Positions 10,812 to 21,820 of a stretch of DNA of 64,000 nucleotides are shown in pieces; position 1 is the first letter of the stretch; the number at the start of each line of letters is the position of its first letter. A model generated the notes under the pieces. That model saw only the letters and a list, made by a program, of their open reading frames with translations. It was not told the origin of the DNA and made no database searches. The translations under genes and the position numbers were made by a program. This DNA is from Astragalus membranaceus (lineage: Eukaryota; Streptophyta; Magnoliopsida; Fabales; Fabaceae), in NCBI GenBank assembly GCA_039519185.1, contig CM076847.1, positions 23,681,251 through 23,745,250 on the forward strand, given 5' to 3'.

Positions 10812-11689
10812 TTTGTATTTTATGTTATATTAGCAATTTCAATTTAACTTTTATTATGTTAAATTTAATTTATATACATAGTTGGTGAACAAATGTTTTA
10901 CGCCATCGATTAATTATAAATTGACACTCCATTAAAAAGAAGTGAGTCTACTTATAATTATCGTATATAACATTTATACTATGAGTTGTGATTGGTTGTG
11001 AAAATAAAAAATTTACAAGGACAGTGCATAACAAGTAAACTCTATTACTTATACTCTACATTCATACCTAACTATTGATAGTAAAAGAAGATAAAACGGA
11101 GTAGGATATAATATACATCTTTTGTTTTGCACGAGGTTGGAATGGGTAAAATTTAAAAGTTTTATATTTATTAACATTTGAGAGTATGTAAATTTTGAAT
11201 GCATATAAAAATCATCACAAATTAATCAAAAGAATTTAAAGAAGAGGATTAAATATGTTATTGGACCTACAAGTAGTGTTTTAGTTTTAGTCCCTGTCAA
11301 ATAAGTCAAAGCTTATGCTAATATAGAATTTTACTGATAGGATGGTGCACATACAGATCCACAATGGACCTCTCAATCAACAAAAAAATTTGCAATCAAT
11401 CAAGCTATGGATGTAAGTTTTACAGATAGGATGTGTTCTACAGAAACCAAATAAGTCAAAGCTTATGCTAATATAGAATTTTGGCCCGGTCATTGTGTAT
11501 AAGCTTATGCCGATAGGATGTGCTCACCAAGATGAATACAGAAGACCTATTAAGAGGATCGCATGCATAAGTTCCGAAAGCTTAGTGGGTTCCAAGAAGG
11601 AGCTCCTGCAGATCCTAAGAGGAACTTCAACATGAAGAAGAAGGATCCAGCTGTTGCTACAAAGATTTCCAAGAATGGCCTTTTTTTAG
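10812..11689. other. Intergenic, decayed repeats
   Basis: No gene is visible. The segment aagcttatgctaatatagaat occurs at about 11308 and 11459, each near a gataggatg.gc sequence, so part of this stretch is an old internal duplication. The element of origin is unknown. Confidence 0.45.
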
Positions 11690-11903
11690 GAAAAAAATTA
11701 GGTTAGCGACGGTCTAACCGTGGTTAAAGCTCAGCTAAACTGTGATTAATTAGCAACGGATATAGCGTCGGATTTTCCCCTCGCTAATTACGACGAGACA
11801 GAATTTGGCCGTCGCTAATTCCGTCGCAAAAGTGCAATAGCGGTGGATTTAGGGCTGTTAGCGACGAAAAAATCTGTCGCTAATAGCCTATTTTTTTGTA
11901 GTG
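11690..11903 (-). mobile_element. CACTA transposon end
   Basis: Read on the - strand it begins CACTACAAAAAAATAGGC followed by repeated tagcgac / cgtcgctaa subterminal motifs, the layout of CACTA ends. Only one end is present; the left boundary is approximate and no transposase is nearby. A similar opposite-facing end occurs at 35061. Confidence 0.65.
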
Positions 11904-14413
11904 GAATTTTTCAATGTGCGGTGTGTGTTCCAATTTCCCCACCAACGCACTAAGATGAGTCCTCAAAGATGGTTGGGAATATATGTTGGATACGAATCTC
12001 CATCTATTATAAGTATCTTGAACCAACATCATGAGATTTATTTATAACTCGATTTACTGATTACCATTCTGATGAATCAAATTTCCCAACATCAGGGGGA
12101 GAGAATAAGCAGCTGAAAAAAGAGATCAATTGGAATGAATTATCATTGTCTCATCTTGATCGTCGAACTAAACAATGTGAACTTGAAGTTCAAAAACCAA
12201 AATGTGTGACCAAATTATATATATCAACTGCTAATGCTCCATAAAAATAAATGTCTCTGTTGGACAATCTAAAATTGCAAATGAGTCTCAACCGCGCCTG
12301 AAGCGTGGTAAACCAGTCGGTTCCAAAGAAAAAAACTCCTCGAACAAGAAAATGAGCTAAAAAGAAAAATGGTCCAAACGAAGATATAGAAACTCTCAAA
12401 GAGTCTATGTGATAGTAAATAAATATTAGTATTTACCCTTTTACCTAGTAGGTTTATTTCTAGCACTTTTATGCTTTTGTCTTATTGTGTGACTCACCAC
12501 ACTCTAGAATATTATTAGGAAATGACTCACCTAGTTTCTAGAAGTTGGTGTAGCATCTAGGTTAGAATATTCCTAGCATCTAGCATTGAGTGGCTAATCA
12601 TTTGTAGCCTCATTTGCCTATATATTAGGGCAATCATGAATGAAAGAATCAACCAATCATTATCAATCAAATATCTCTTATCCCTAAAAACACTCTCTTT
12701 TATTCCTTTCGACTCATGAACCATCAAAGGGTATTCATCCCATTACCTTTTCTGGCTTGAGTTAGGATATTACCGGAGTTTATTCTCCCTAGTATCCATT
12801 TATCTGTTACAGTCTACAGACATAATTGGCATATCAGTCCCAAAAGAGACTGATCAAGTACCTAAAATTCATGAAAATAAAGAGATCTCAATAAATTAAT
12901 GCACTAATGGAATACATTGGAACTTGCATGAAGTCAATGTTGATGATGCTTTTTCATATCACATAGCACTAAATGTGATAAATGATAGTGAAGATCATGA
13001 ACCAAAATCTATTAAAGATTGTAGACAAAGTGAGAATTGGCCAAAATGGAGAGATGCAATTGAAGCAGAATTAAACTCACTTTACAAGCGAAAAGTTTTT
13101 GGACCTGTAGTTCGAACATCTGAAGGTGTAAAACCAGTTGGATACAAATGGGTCTTTGTGCGAAAACGGAATGAGAATTGTGAAATTGCAAGATACAAAG
13201 CTCCCTGAAGAATTTAACTTGCCTGAGGCATATAGCCCTGGATCTCGTAAAGACTATTCCATCAAATTGAATAAGTCTCTCTACAGGCTAAAGCAATCTT
13301 GACGCATGTGGTATAATCGCCTCAGTGAATATTTGCTAAAGGAGGGATATACAAATGACTCCATTTTCCATGTATTTTTATAAAAAGATTTGGAAAAGAA
13401 TTTGCTATAACTACTGCCTGAACTGGTGACATAAATATTATTGGAACTCCTGAAGAGCTTCCAAAAGCTATAGATTGCTTAAAGGCAGAATGTGAGATGA
13501 AGGATTTAGGAAAGACAAAGTTTAGTCTGGGATTACAAGTTAAGCATTTGAATAATGGAATTTTTGTGCATCAAGAAGCTTATATAGCAAAAGTGTTAAA
13601 ACATTTCTACATGGACAAATCTCATCTGTTGTATACTCCAATGGATGTTAGATCACTAGATGTGGAGAAAGATCCTTTTAGACCTCGAGAAATGGAGAAG
13701 AACCACTTGGTCCTGAAGTACCATATCTCAGTGCAATTGGAGCATTGATGTACCTTGCAAATTATACACGTCCCGATATATCACTTTCTGTCAATCTATT
13801 AGCAAGATATAGTTCTTCACCCACACGAAGACATTGGAACAGAGTCAAGCATATACTTCGTTACCTTAGAGGTACAATGAATATGAGTTTGTTTTATTCC
13901 AAAGTACCCAAATTAGACTTAACAAGTTATGCATATGCAGATTATTTATCAAATCCTCATAATGGTAGATCACAAGCAGATTACTTGTTTACTTGTGGTG
14001 GTACAACAATTTCATGGAGATCTTTGAAACAGACCAAAACGAAAACACCATCAAATCATGCAGAACTTTTAGCACTACATGAAGCAAGTCGGGAATGTGT
14101 TTGGTTAAGGTCTCTGATTCAACATATACAAGAGAATTGTGGTTTGTCTTCCGGAAGAATAAATTCAAGAACCATCTATGAAGATAATACTGCATGCATT
14201 GCTCAGCTAAGAGAAGGATACATTAAAGGAGACCGAACAAAACATATTTCTCCAAAATTATTTTTTAGTCATGATCTTTTGAAGAGTGGTGATATAAGCG
14301 TTCAAAAAATTCGTTCATGTGATAATCTTGCAGACCTTTTCACAAAGTCACTCCCAAGCAGAACTTTTGAACAAACTGGTACAAAAGATTGGTCTTCGGC
14401 GTCTCAAAGATGA
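11904..14413 (+). pseudogene. Ty1/copia pol relic (integrase C-part, RT fragments, RNase H)
   Basis: From left to right there is a copia integrase/linker segment (RWLGIYVGYESPSI near 11960), then after a solo LTR the start of reverse transcriptase (12924-13208, with the WKDAIEAE-like and GYKWVFV motifs), RT fragments with stops around 13200-13480 (SLYRLKQS, then MKDLGKTKFSLG), and RNase H (13745-14413, ANYTRPDISLSVNLLARYSS, SNHAELLALHEASRE, HISPKLFFSHDL). The central RT, including the YVDD catalytic box, is deleted between about 13200 and 13210. Several in-frame stops confirm it is dead. The order integrase-RT-RNase H identifies Ty1/copia rather than gypsy. Confidence 0.85.
12408..12811 (+). 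mobile_element. Solo LTR, 404 bp, nested in the copia relic
   Basis: It begins TGTGATAGTAAATAAA and ends ATCTGTTACA, and is flanked by the perfect 5-bp direct repeat gtcta (12403-12407 and 12812-12816). No primer site or polypurine tract is attached, so this is the product of LTR-LTR recombination. A tatatattaggg TATA-like box near 12620 suggests + orientation. It splits the copia linker between integrase and RT. Confidence 0.8.
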
Positions 14414-14465
14414 TTGTCTGGTTGAGGGAGGAGAAATAAATATATTTTGTAATTCAATGAGGAGT

Positions 14466-14700
14466 GTTATGAATAATGTAAATGGATGTCCACTTCCACT
14501 TCTCATAACTCATTTGTAATGGGTTGTTAGTGGCTCTTCAAGATCGATCTTTCACTTGCCTTCCCTCACCCTATAAATAGGAATATCTCCTATGTGTAGT
14601 GACATACTTGAAGAGAATAGAAAAAGCTCTCATCTTCCGTATTTCTTCTTGTTCTTCTTATCTTCATTTTTCTCTTTGCTTTTATCTCTTATTTTATAAA
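14466..14700 (+). mobile_element. Probable 3' LTR of the copia relic
   Basis: It starts TGTTATGAATAATGT just downstream of the RNase H end and a purine-rich stretch. It contains a cctataaatagg TATA box near 14570 and CT-rich sequence after it. The right end near ttattttata is uncertain and no target duplication was identified. Confidence 0.5.
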
Positions 14701-15110
14701 AAATATCTAATTCTCAAAATAGGGGATTAAGTTGATTGTACAACTGGATTAATGTGTGTTTTAGGATAAATGAGTTGTACAGCTCAAAAAAAGAATCAAC
14801 ACACAAACATTTTCTACCAAGAACTACGTAACCTTTAAATTCTCCATCGCACCAGGAGATACTTAGGAGCGGGGGTACACCCCGTCAAGCCCAAAAATAA
14901 ACAATTTTCATTAAGTGTTTCTTAATTCATTTAATGCAAACTTAGCAAAATAATAATAGAGTATTAATTCGGTAGTACTGTTGGATTAATCTGCATTTTA
15001 AGACGAATGAGCTGTACAGAGTCCTAAAATCCCTAATAACAACCCAAAAAACATTAATTAAAAAGTACAAACAAACAAACTTTTTCTACCTAAAAACTAT
15101 GTAGCTTAGA
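14701..15110 (+). mobile_element. Fragment of an Ogre-like LTR
   Basis: It carries the recurrent block aggggattaag, acaactggattaat, ggataaatgagttgtacagc, repeated twice, plus the ctccatcgcaccaggagata and aggagcgggggtacacc segment. The same blocks occur at 26130-26690 and 39170-39660, the latter inside the 5' LTR of the Ogre element. This copy is truncated at both sides. Confidence 0.6.
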
Positions 15111-15396
15111 GTTTTTTTTAGATAAGCGGTATTTCATTAACAGAGCACTAGGGGTGTTCAAACCCTAACAAAAGTACACGATTACATATTGTTTAGGTAG
15201 TCAAGTGGTTTAGACCACCAATTGGTAATATAAAAATTAGAATTACCACCCCCTCTATAAATCAACCAACTCCAAGATGAGCTCTTGATACGAGTAATAA
15301 CGGCATCAACACTAGCTTCCTCGTTCCTAAATATCACACCGTTTCTAGATAACCAAATGCTCCAGCAAGTTGTAAGCCAAATTATGTACTTAATCC

Positions 15397-15735
15397 CAAT
15401 GTTATCAGACCCGGACCGGTCATCGACCCGGTGAAGGCACTGGGTCTTTGGTCGGACCGGCGGGTCTTTGGTCGGACCGCATGACCCGGTCTATACTAAA
15501 TAAATTCAAAAAATTATAATATATACTAAGAAAGTATTTGTATTTATATTTGTATTTATAATTGTAATTAAGTCAAATAATAAGATATTTAAATTTAATA
15601 ATAAATAAAATATCTACTATATTGCATCAGAAGTTATAAGCTTGAATCTAAAAAAAAGAAGTTATAAGCGTGAAGTATATAGATAACACTGCATTATACT
15701 GCTATATACTTATATTATTGTTTAAAACAAAACTT
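15397..15735. mobile_element. Unassigned insertion in the LINE relic, hAT-like left end
   Basis: It starts caatgttatcagacccgg, which resembles the ends of non-autonomous hAT elements, followed by imperfect repeats of gggtctttggtcggacc. The expected inverted right end was not found, so it may be truncated. Confidence 0.25.
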
Positions 15736-16774
15736 ATGTCAACAGCTATATACTCGATTCAAATCAATATTCTGAACCTGCATTTGATTCGGACTCGAAA
15801 AAAATAAATAGCAAGATTTTACTGAGAATTTTTTCGAATTATCGTGTAGCCAAATCCACGAATCTCTCTTATTACAATCCGGTTTGATGTCCAGCAAAAT
15901 CGAAGATAATAGGCGCTGCTCGTCACTACTGGATGCGCTACCTGAATGCTGCCTCGAATCCAGCCACTTCCACGCGCCATCAGACCAGAATCCCGCAGCA
16001 GAAACACGCAAATTCTTGACAGCACAACCTGCGTACAAAGACGGAAACACCTGCGGAAAAGGAGCGTGACCAAGCCACCGATCATTCCAAAAATCAATAG
16101 AACTTCCGTCCCCCAAACCACGCCTAATACCTGTACCGAACCAGCCAGCAGAAACATGGAGATCCAAAACAATTAAATCTCGCCACCAAGTAGAATTGTT
16201 AGCACCATTCCCTTCGTCACTGAAACCGTGAATAAGAGCAGCAGCCAAATCACCATATTTAAACACTAATAAGTCCATCCAAACAGCAGTGTCATCACTC
16301 AACATTCTCCACTTCCACTTAGCTAGCAAAGCCATATTAAACAACTCCAAATTTTTAATGCCAAGCCCCCCATCCTTCTTTGGTTTGCAAATTTTATCCC
16401 ACGCCACCCAATACATGCCTTTATCCCCTTCATCAATACCCCAAAGAAAATCTCTTTGTATCTTAACTAGTACTATACCCGTGCATCTGCATGGGCCAAT
16501 CGCGTTACGTCATACGATTACCTCAAATAGAAACGTTAGTTTGAAATCTCATTAATCTAAAATCAATTGTAAAATATAGAGGATGACTTGCATACGGACA
16601 AGTGCTGTCGTGTTCTTTTTAGGAATGAATTTAGACAGTATTTAAATAGTCTGAACATTACCCCGTGAAAATAAAGAAAAATTTAAAGTAGATAAAAAAT
16701 GAGTTTCAAATAAAAAATTGATAAATATTAAAACTAAAAATGTAAAAGTATCATTTAAAAACAATATGTGCATT

Positions 16775-18060
16775 TATCCCGTGTGTTTTTATATATTAGT
16801 GCAGTGTTTTTTTATATATCAGTGTTGTTATCCCATATTTTTTTATATATCAGTGCAACTATCCCGTGTTTTTATATATATCATTACAATTATCCCCGTA
16901 TTTTTTTATATATCAGTGCAGTTGTCTAGTGTTTTTTTATGTATCAGTGCAGTTATCTCATAGTTTCAAATTTTCAATTGATTATTTGAGTTGATTAGTA
17001 GATTATTGTAGATAGTAAAAGATAGATAGTAGATTACCAATAACAAATATTTATCCCGTGTTTTTTTATATATCAGTAACAATTATTTGTCCTTTTTTAG
17101 GTATTAGTGACAAATATTTGTCGCGTGTGTTTTAAATATTAATCAGTTTAAATAGTCATTAAGCCTTCTTTTTGTTAGATAGTAGTTTTCAAAAACTATA
17201 ATTATCAATGGCAAATATTAATCCCGTGTTTTTTATATATCATTGCAGTTATCCCTGTCTTTTTATATATCCGTGTAGTTATCTGTTAGTTTCAATTGAT
17301 TATTTTAGTTGATAGTAGATTATAGTAGATAGTATATTTGTTAGATAGTAGATTATCAATAAGAAATAATTGTTTTAAATATTAATTAGTAATTTAAATA
17401 GTCATTAAGTCTGCTTATTTTTTAGATAGTAGGTTTGTAGTAGTAAGTTTCAAAAATTTTAATTATCAATGACAAATATTAATCTCGTGTTTTTTTATAT
17501 ATCAGTGCAGTTATCTCGTAGTTTCAATTAATTATTTTAGTTGATTAATAGATTATAGTAGATAGTAAAAGAGAGATAGTAGATTATCAATAAGAAATAT
17601 TTATTTTAAATATTAATCAGTAGTTTAAATAGTCATTAAATATTATTGTTTTTTAGATAGTAGGTTTATAGTAGTCTTCAAAAAATTTAATTATCAATGA
17701 CAAATATTAATCCCGTGTCTTTTTATATATTTGTGTAGTTATCCCGTGTGTTTTTATATATCATTGCAGTTATCTCATAGTTCAATTGATTATTTGAGTT
17801 GATTAGTAGATTATAGTAGATTATTGCAGTTATCCTGTGTTTTTATATTAGATTATTTGATTTGATTAGTAGATTATAGTAGATTATTGCAGTTATCACG
17901 TGTTTTTTTAGATAGTAGTTTTATAGTAGTTTTCCAAAATTATAATTATCAATGGTAAATATTAATTATAAATTGTCAAAAAAAATTATAAATATCAATG
18001 GTAAATATTAATCCCGTGTTTTTTTTATATATCACTGCAGTTATCCCGTGTTTTTTATTT
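16775..18060. repeat. Degenerate repeat array inside the Helitron
   Basis: The motif atcccgtgttttt.tatatatc, usually followed by agtgcagttatc, recurs more than ten times. It alternates with ttgattattttagttgatta plus gtagattatagtagatagta. Spacing is irregular, so it is not a simple satellite. The cccgtg core matches one half of the element's terminal hairpin. Short ORFs in it are low complexity. Confidence 0.7.
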
Positions 18061-18163
18061 ATCAGTACAGTTATCTCATAGTTTCAATTGAATATTTTAG
18101 TTGATTAGTAGATTATAGTAGATAATAAAAGTTAGATATTAGCTTATCAATAAGAGATATTTG

Positions 18164-18300
18164 ATCCCAAGTAGGTCGCTCAGTTGGCGAGCTAAGGGAT
18201 ATCGAAGGAGTGCACCAAAAGAGTGCAAGAAGGAGGTCCCGGGTTCAAACCCCAGAAACTAACATTCCCCCACCCCCACTTACATTGCTTATCAAAAAAA
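18164..18300 (+). mobile_element. tRNA-derived SINE, 137 bp, nested in the Helitron
   Basis: A perfect 15-bp direct repeat aataagagatatttg lies at 18149-18163 and 18301-18315. The body has an A-box-like gtcgctcagttggcgagct and a B-box gggttcaaacccc and ends in tatcaaaaaaa. It is tRNA-like but far from a complete tRNA, so it is a SINE rather than a tRNA gene. Confidence 0.82.
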
Positions 18301-18905
18301 AATAAGAGATATTTGTTTTAAATATTAATTACTAATTTAAATAGTCATTATGTCTTCTTGTTTTTTAGATAGTAGGTTTATAGTAGTAGTCTTCACAATT
18401 TTTAATTAAAGTAGTATTTGTATAAATTTAGAAATTTAGTTAAAAGAGTTAAAGTGAAGTGATAAGAGAAAGAGAATAATTATTTATGGGAAAAGTAAAG
18501 TAAAAAGAAAAAAAGGAAGAAAGAGAGTGTAAAAGAAAAGTGAAAAGGAGGAAAGAGAGTGTAAGAAAAAAGAGAAAAAAAGAAGAAAGAGAGTGTTAGA
18601 GAAAAATGAAAAGTAAGAAAGAGAGTGTAAGATAAAGAGAAAAAAAGAAAAAATAGAGTGTAATGACATTTTTACCCTCAAAAATTTGAGGTGTCTTTTA
18701 AATAGAATGAGGGTATTGGTAAAATCATATGTGGTGGATTTGTATAAATCTATAGTAGATCATAGACTTGATAACCGATTTAGGAGCTTTAAAAAAAGAG
18801 AAGTAAGATAAATGGATAATGTTTAACACCGAATTAATTAAGGTTACCCGGCCTCCAATAGAAAGTCCTTCCATGTGGCGAGTCTTTTGTGTAAAGAGTC
18901 AAGAA

Positions 18906-19159
18906 CCGGTTTCCAAGTTGCACCCAAATCACAATGAACCCATTTGTTTTCCCCTTTTGTATTTTAACTCTTATTTTGTATTATTTATTAGTTTCCCGAT
19001 TGTTCCTTTGATTTAATAGTAATAATTCTATAACTATTTGATTTCAAACTCTCGAAACCTCTCACCCCTGACCCCTGACCCCTCGTTTTGTTTCTAATTC
19101 ATTTTGTTTTTTTATATCTAACTAACCACTAGATATTACTCCCCTCGTTTTATTGTTTA
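18906..19159. other. Intergenic, nothing recognised
   Basis: AT-rich stretch with a short tandem cccctga run near 19070. No gene or element end is visible. Confidence 0.45.
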
Positions 19160-19168
19160 TTTATTTTA

Positions 19169-20438
19169 GGGTAAAATATGTTTTTAGTCTCTACAAAATA
19201 GGGTCATGTTAACTTTAGTCCCTACATTAACGAAATAGTCGTTTTAGTCCCTACTTTTTTTCTCCATTTCTATTATTAGTCCCTGGAGTTAAATGATGCT
19301 TACTGGGCTAACAGAATACTGACGTGTTATTTACTTTTTATGATGTGGCATTTCTTTTATTTTTAACCAATGGATGGCTGCCACGTGTCGCATAGTGTGT
19401 TAAAATAAAAAGGAATTTTCCCAAAAATGGGGAACGAACTTGTGACTGCTAACTGGAAGCAAATTTCTAATACCACTGCACAACATGATAACTTTAGAAC
19501 ATTAAGCCAACATTAAATATATATTACACAATTTCTTATAATTTTGATAAAAAAATAAAAAACAAAATTAATCTTCTTCATCGCTCCTTTATTCATCTTC
19601 TTCATCGTTCCAGAACTGAATTCCAAATGTTATTATTGTTCTCAAATCGAAATCAAAATTAAACGAAATCGATTTTCGTTTTCCAAAAATAAAACCCAAC
19701 ACAAAATCGATTGGAAATCAAACCCAAAATCAAAAACCAAACCCAAAATCGATTTTCGTTTTTCGTTTCAGAGAATGAAACCCATTACAGAAACCCAAAA
19801 TCAAACCCAACACATAATCGATTTTCGTTTTCCAAACAATAAACGAAATCGAAATTAATTCAAAATCAATTTCCTGGGTTGCTGCTGTATTTTTGTTGTG
19901 TTTTGAAGATGAAGATTGTATTTCTGAATTTAACATCAGTGTTTGTTGAGTAAAGAAGGGGATTTCATGGGTATCAAGGGTCAGGGGGAGAATAACGTCA
20001 ATGTGGTGGGGGCGGTAAGGCGGTGGTGTACAGCGTTTGCAAGCCTGTTGTGGGTGGTTTCTGGAGGTGTGGGGCATCAATGGTGAGAGGAGTACCGAGG
20101 TGGAAGGAAAAGAGGATAAGAAGAGGGAGAACGCGAGTGAATTTGGGGGCCTTCCATGGAAGCTTCTTCTCTGTGCAGCAGAGGAAGCGTGAAGAAGAAG
20201 AGTTTTTTTTAAAAAAAATATAAATTCCACGTGTAAAAGCCCTATTTGCCACTTAGGTAAAAAAATTCCACGTGTAACAGCCACGTCACATTTCCGTTCC
20301 CTAATCAACTGGTATTAACGATAGAGACTCTTAATAGAAACAGAGAAAAAAAGTAGGGACCAAAACGACTCTTTCGTTAATGTAGTGACTAAAGTTAACA
20401 TGGCCCTATTTTGTAGGGACTAAAAACATATTTTACCC
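19169..20438. mobile_element. Mutator-like element, 1,270 bp, non-autonomous
   Basis: The perfect 9-bp direct repeat tttatttta lies at 19160-19168 and 20439-20447. The termini are gggtaaaatatgtttttag and its complement, and the arms pair through the gggactaaaacgac segment for roughly 110 bases. The left arm shares the block accaatggatggctgccacg with the element at 9294, so the two are related. The centre (about 19730-20220) is a 192-codon - strand ORF with internal repeats (aaaatcgattttcgttttc), probably not a protein gene. Confidence 0.82.
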
Positions 20439-20825
20439 TTTATTTTAAAACTTTATTCATTTTAAAAACTCAAATGAGCAGACCTCCTTATCCTTTTTCC
20501 ATTTTTTATCAACTGAATTGGTTTATATTAAATTGGGCTAAGCTACAAAACCAATACAACATGGAATGGAAAGGGTGTTGGGCCACTGCAGACCAGCCCA
20601 AATACCACAAACAGTTAAACAAAATACATAGAAAAACTCGAACCAACCATAGGTCCAAACTAAACCGATCCGGGCCAAATACAAATTAACACCACACCCG
20701 GATTATGGGAGAGGAATAATTGAAGAGAGATAACATAAAAACCTACTTTCACCGATATGGAAACAAAGAGAGAGAAATAACTCGCTACCACCAACAACAA
20801 ACCCTAATTGAGAAAATTCCATCAA

Positions 20826-21805
20826 TGTCGCATCCAATCACTCAACCATCAATCCTTTCAACATCTATGAGAGCAGCTAGCAATCTAGGAGGAGAAGACA
20901 CCCAGTTCAACGGGAGATCGCGACTTGAAGCAAGCCTCGCAATTAGATCAGCAACTTCATTACCCGATCGAGGAGCCCACAAAAAGCCTAACTAGGTAAA
21001 GTTCTCTTTCAAACTTTGGATATCCTTCAGAATATGTTCTATTTCGTGTCTCCTAATGTTTCCTCTACATGCTTCGACGAGGTCTTTGCAATCGGATTCA
21101 ACCACAATCGAGGGGAGATTCAAATTCACCGCAAGGGGTACAACTTCCCTAAGTGCTAAAGATTCAGCAACAAGAGCAGAGGTAGCATAGATCCTAGAGG
21201 TAATTCCTGAAATCACTACCACTAGCATCATGACACACTATTCCACTCGTACCAGTCCCAGTAACTAGATCGAACTGAGCATCCATGTTAGTTTTGATGA
21301 ATTTTGCACGAGGTGGTCTCCATCTGGTTGAGTTCCTTGTTGAGCCAATCGAGATACTATTGTGTTGAAAAGCCATAGGTCTGTGATTTAAGAGTTCTAG
21401 GGTTGAAGATTGAACCTGGAATAAGACTTGACTAGGGATAGGGTTATCATCCTCAAACACCTTAAGGTTGCAAGCGTTCCAAATATACCATAGTGCAAAG
21501 AAGGCAGTAGCAATAGGAAGGATATTCTCAGAATCAGAGAGACTATCATTCTCAATGAGGCTCTCCAACTAACTACACATACTAGTAGTATTAGACACCC
21601 TAGGAACAAGGCAAATTTGTAGACCATACCACAGAGGTGTAGTCCAGGGATATAACAAGAACAAATGTTTTGTAGATTCCTCTGAATTCTTGCAAATAGG
21701 GCACATAGTACCTCTAGAAATGTGTTTGATTGATAGGTTGAGCTTAGTGGCAATAACATTATGTTTGACTCTCCAAATGAAGTGTTTCATTCTTTCTGGG
21801 ACCAA
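20826..21805 (-). pseudogene. LINE ORF2 C-terminus: zf-RVT and RNase H
   Basis: The zf-RVT domain is at 21805-21569 (RMKHFIWRVKHNVIATKLNL, CPICKNSEESTKHLF). RNase H follows: acidic residues sit in TNMDAQFD near 21275, in AESLALREVV near 21160, in VVESDCKDL near 21085 and in NEVADLIARLAS near 20950. The pieces lie in different frames, and an in-frame stop separates LKENFT from LGFLWAPR at about 20995. This tail domain is common in plant L1 elements and helps remove the RNA strand. Confidence 0.8.
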
Positions 21806-21820
21806 AGCTCTCCAAATACC

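Larger units (their letters stand above)
16467..18759 (-). mobile_element. Non-autonomous Helitron, 2,293 bp
   Basis: On the - strand the element begins TCTACTATAGATTT and ends CTAG. A hairpin cccatgca/tgcacggg lies about 8 bases before the CTAG. It sits exactly between A and T of the LINE: removing it rejoins the LINE frame with the expected IKIQRDFLWG motif, and there is no target duplication, which is the Helitron rule. No Rep or helicase is encoded. The interior is AT-rich with a repeat array and a nested SINE. Confidence 0.85.
15111..18905 (-). pseudogene. L1-type LINE relic, C-terminal part of ORF2, split by a Helitron
   Basis: Read on the - strand, 18905-18760 encodes the end of the RT region (RLATWK, then GGRVTLINSVLNII, KAPKSVIK). 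After the Helitron, 16466-15739 continues with KIQRDFLWGIDEGDKG, WVAWDKICKPKKDGGLG and FWNDRWLG. The ORF2 end (IIWLTTCWSIWLSRNGVIFRN, stop near 15180) is at about 15398-15180. The zinc-binding segment between them is replaced by unrelated DNA (15397-15735). A short A-tract (T-run at 15112) is the likely 3' end. The 5' end is truncated near 18905, and a small frameshift follows RLATWK. Confidence 0.8.

Noticed and set aside
18164..18300. tRNA gene candidate
   Set aside because: A and B boxes are present but no cloverleaf can be drawn, and a 15-bp target duplication and A-tail show it is a SINE.
19730..20308. 192-codon ORF as a host gene
   Set aside because: It lies inside a non-autonomous Mutator-like element, is built on repeated motifs and shows no known domain.
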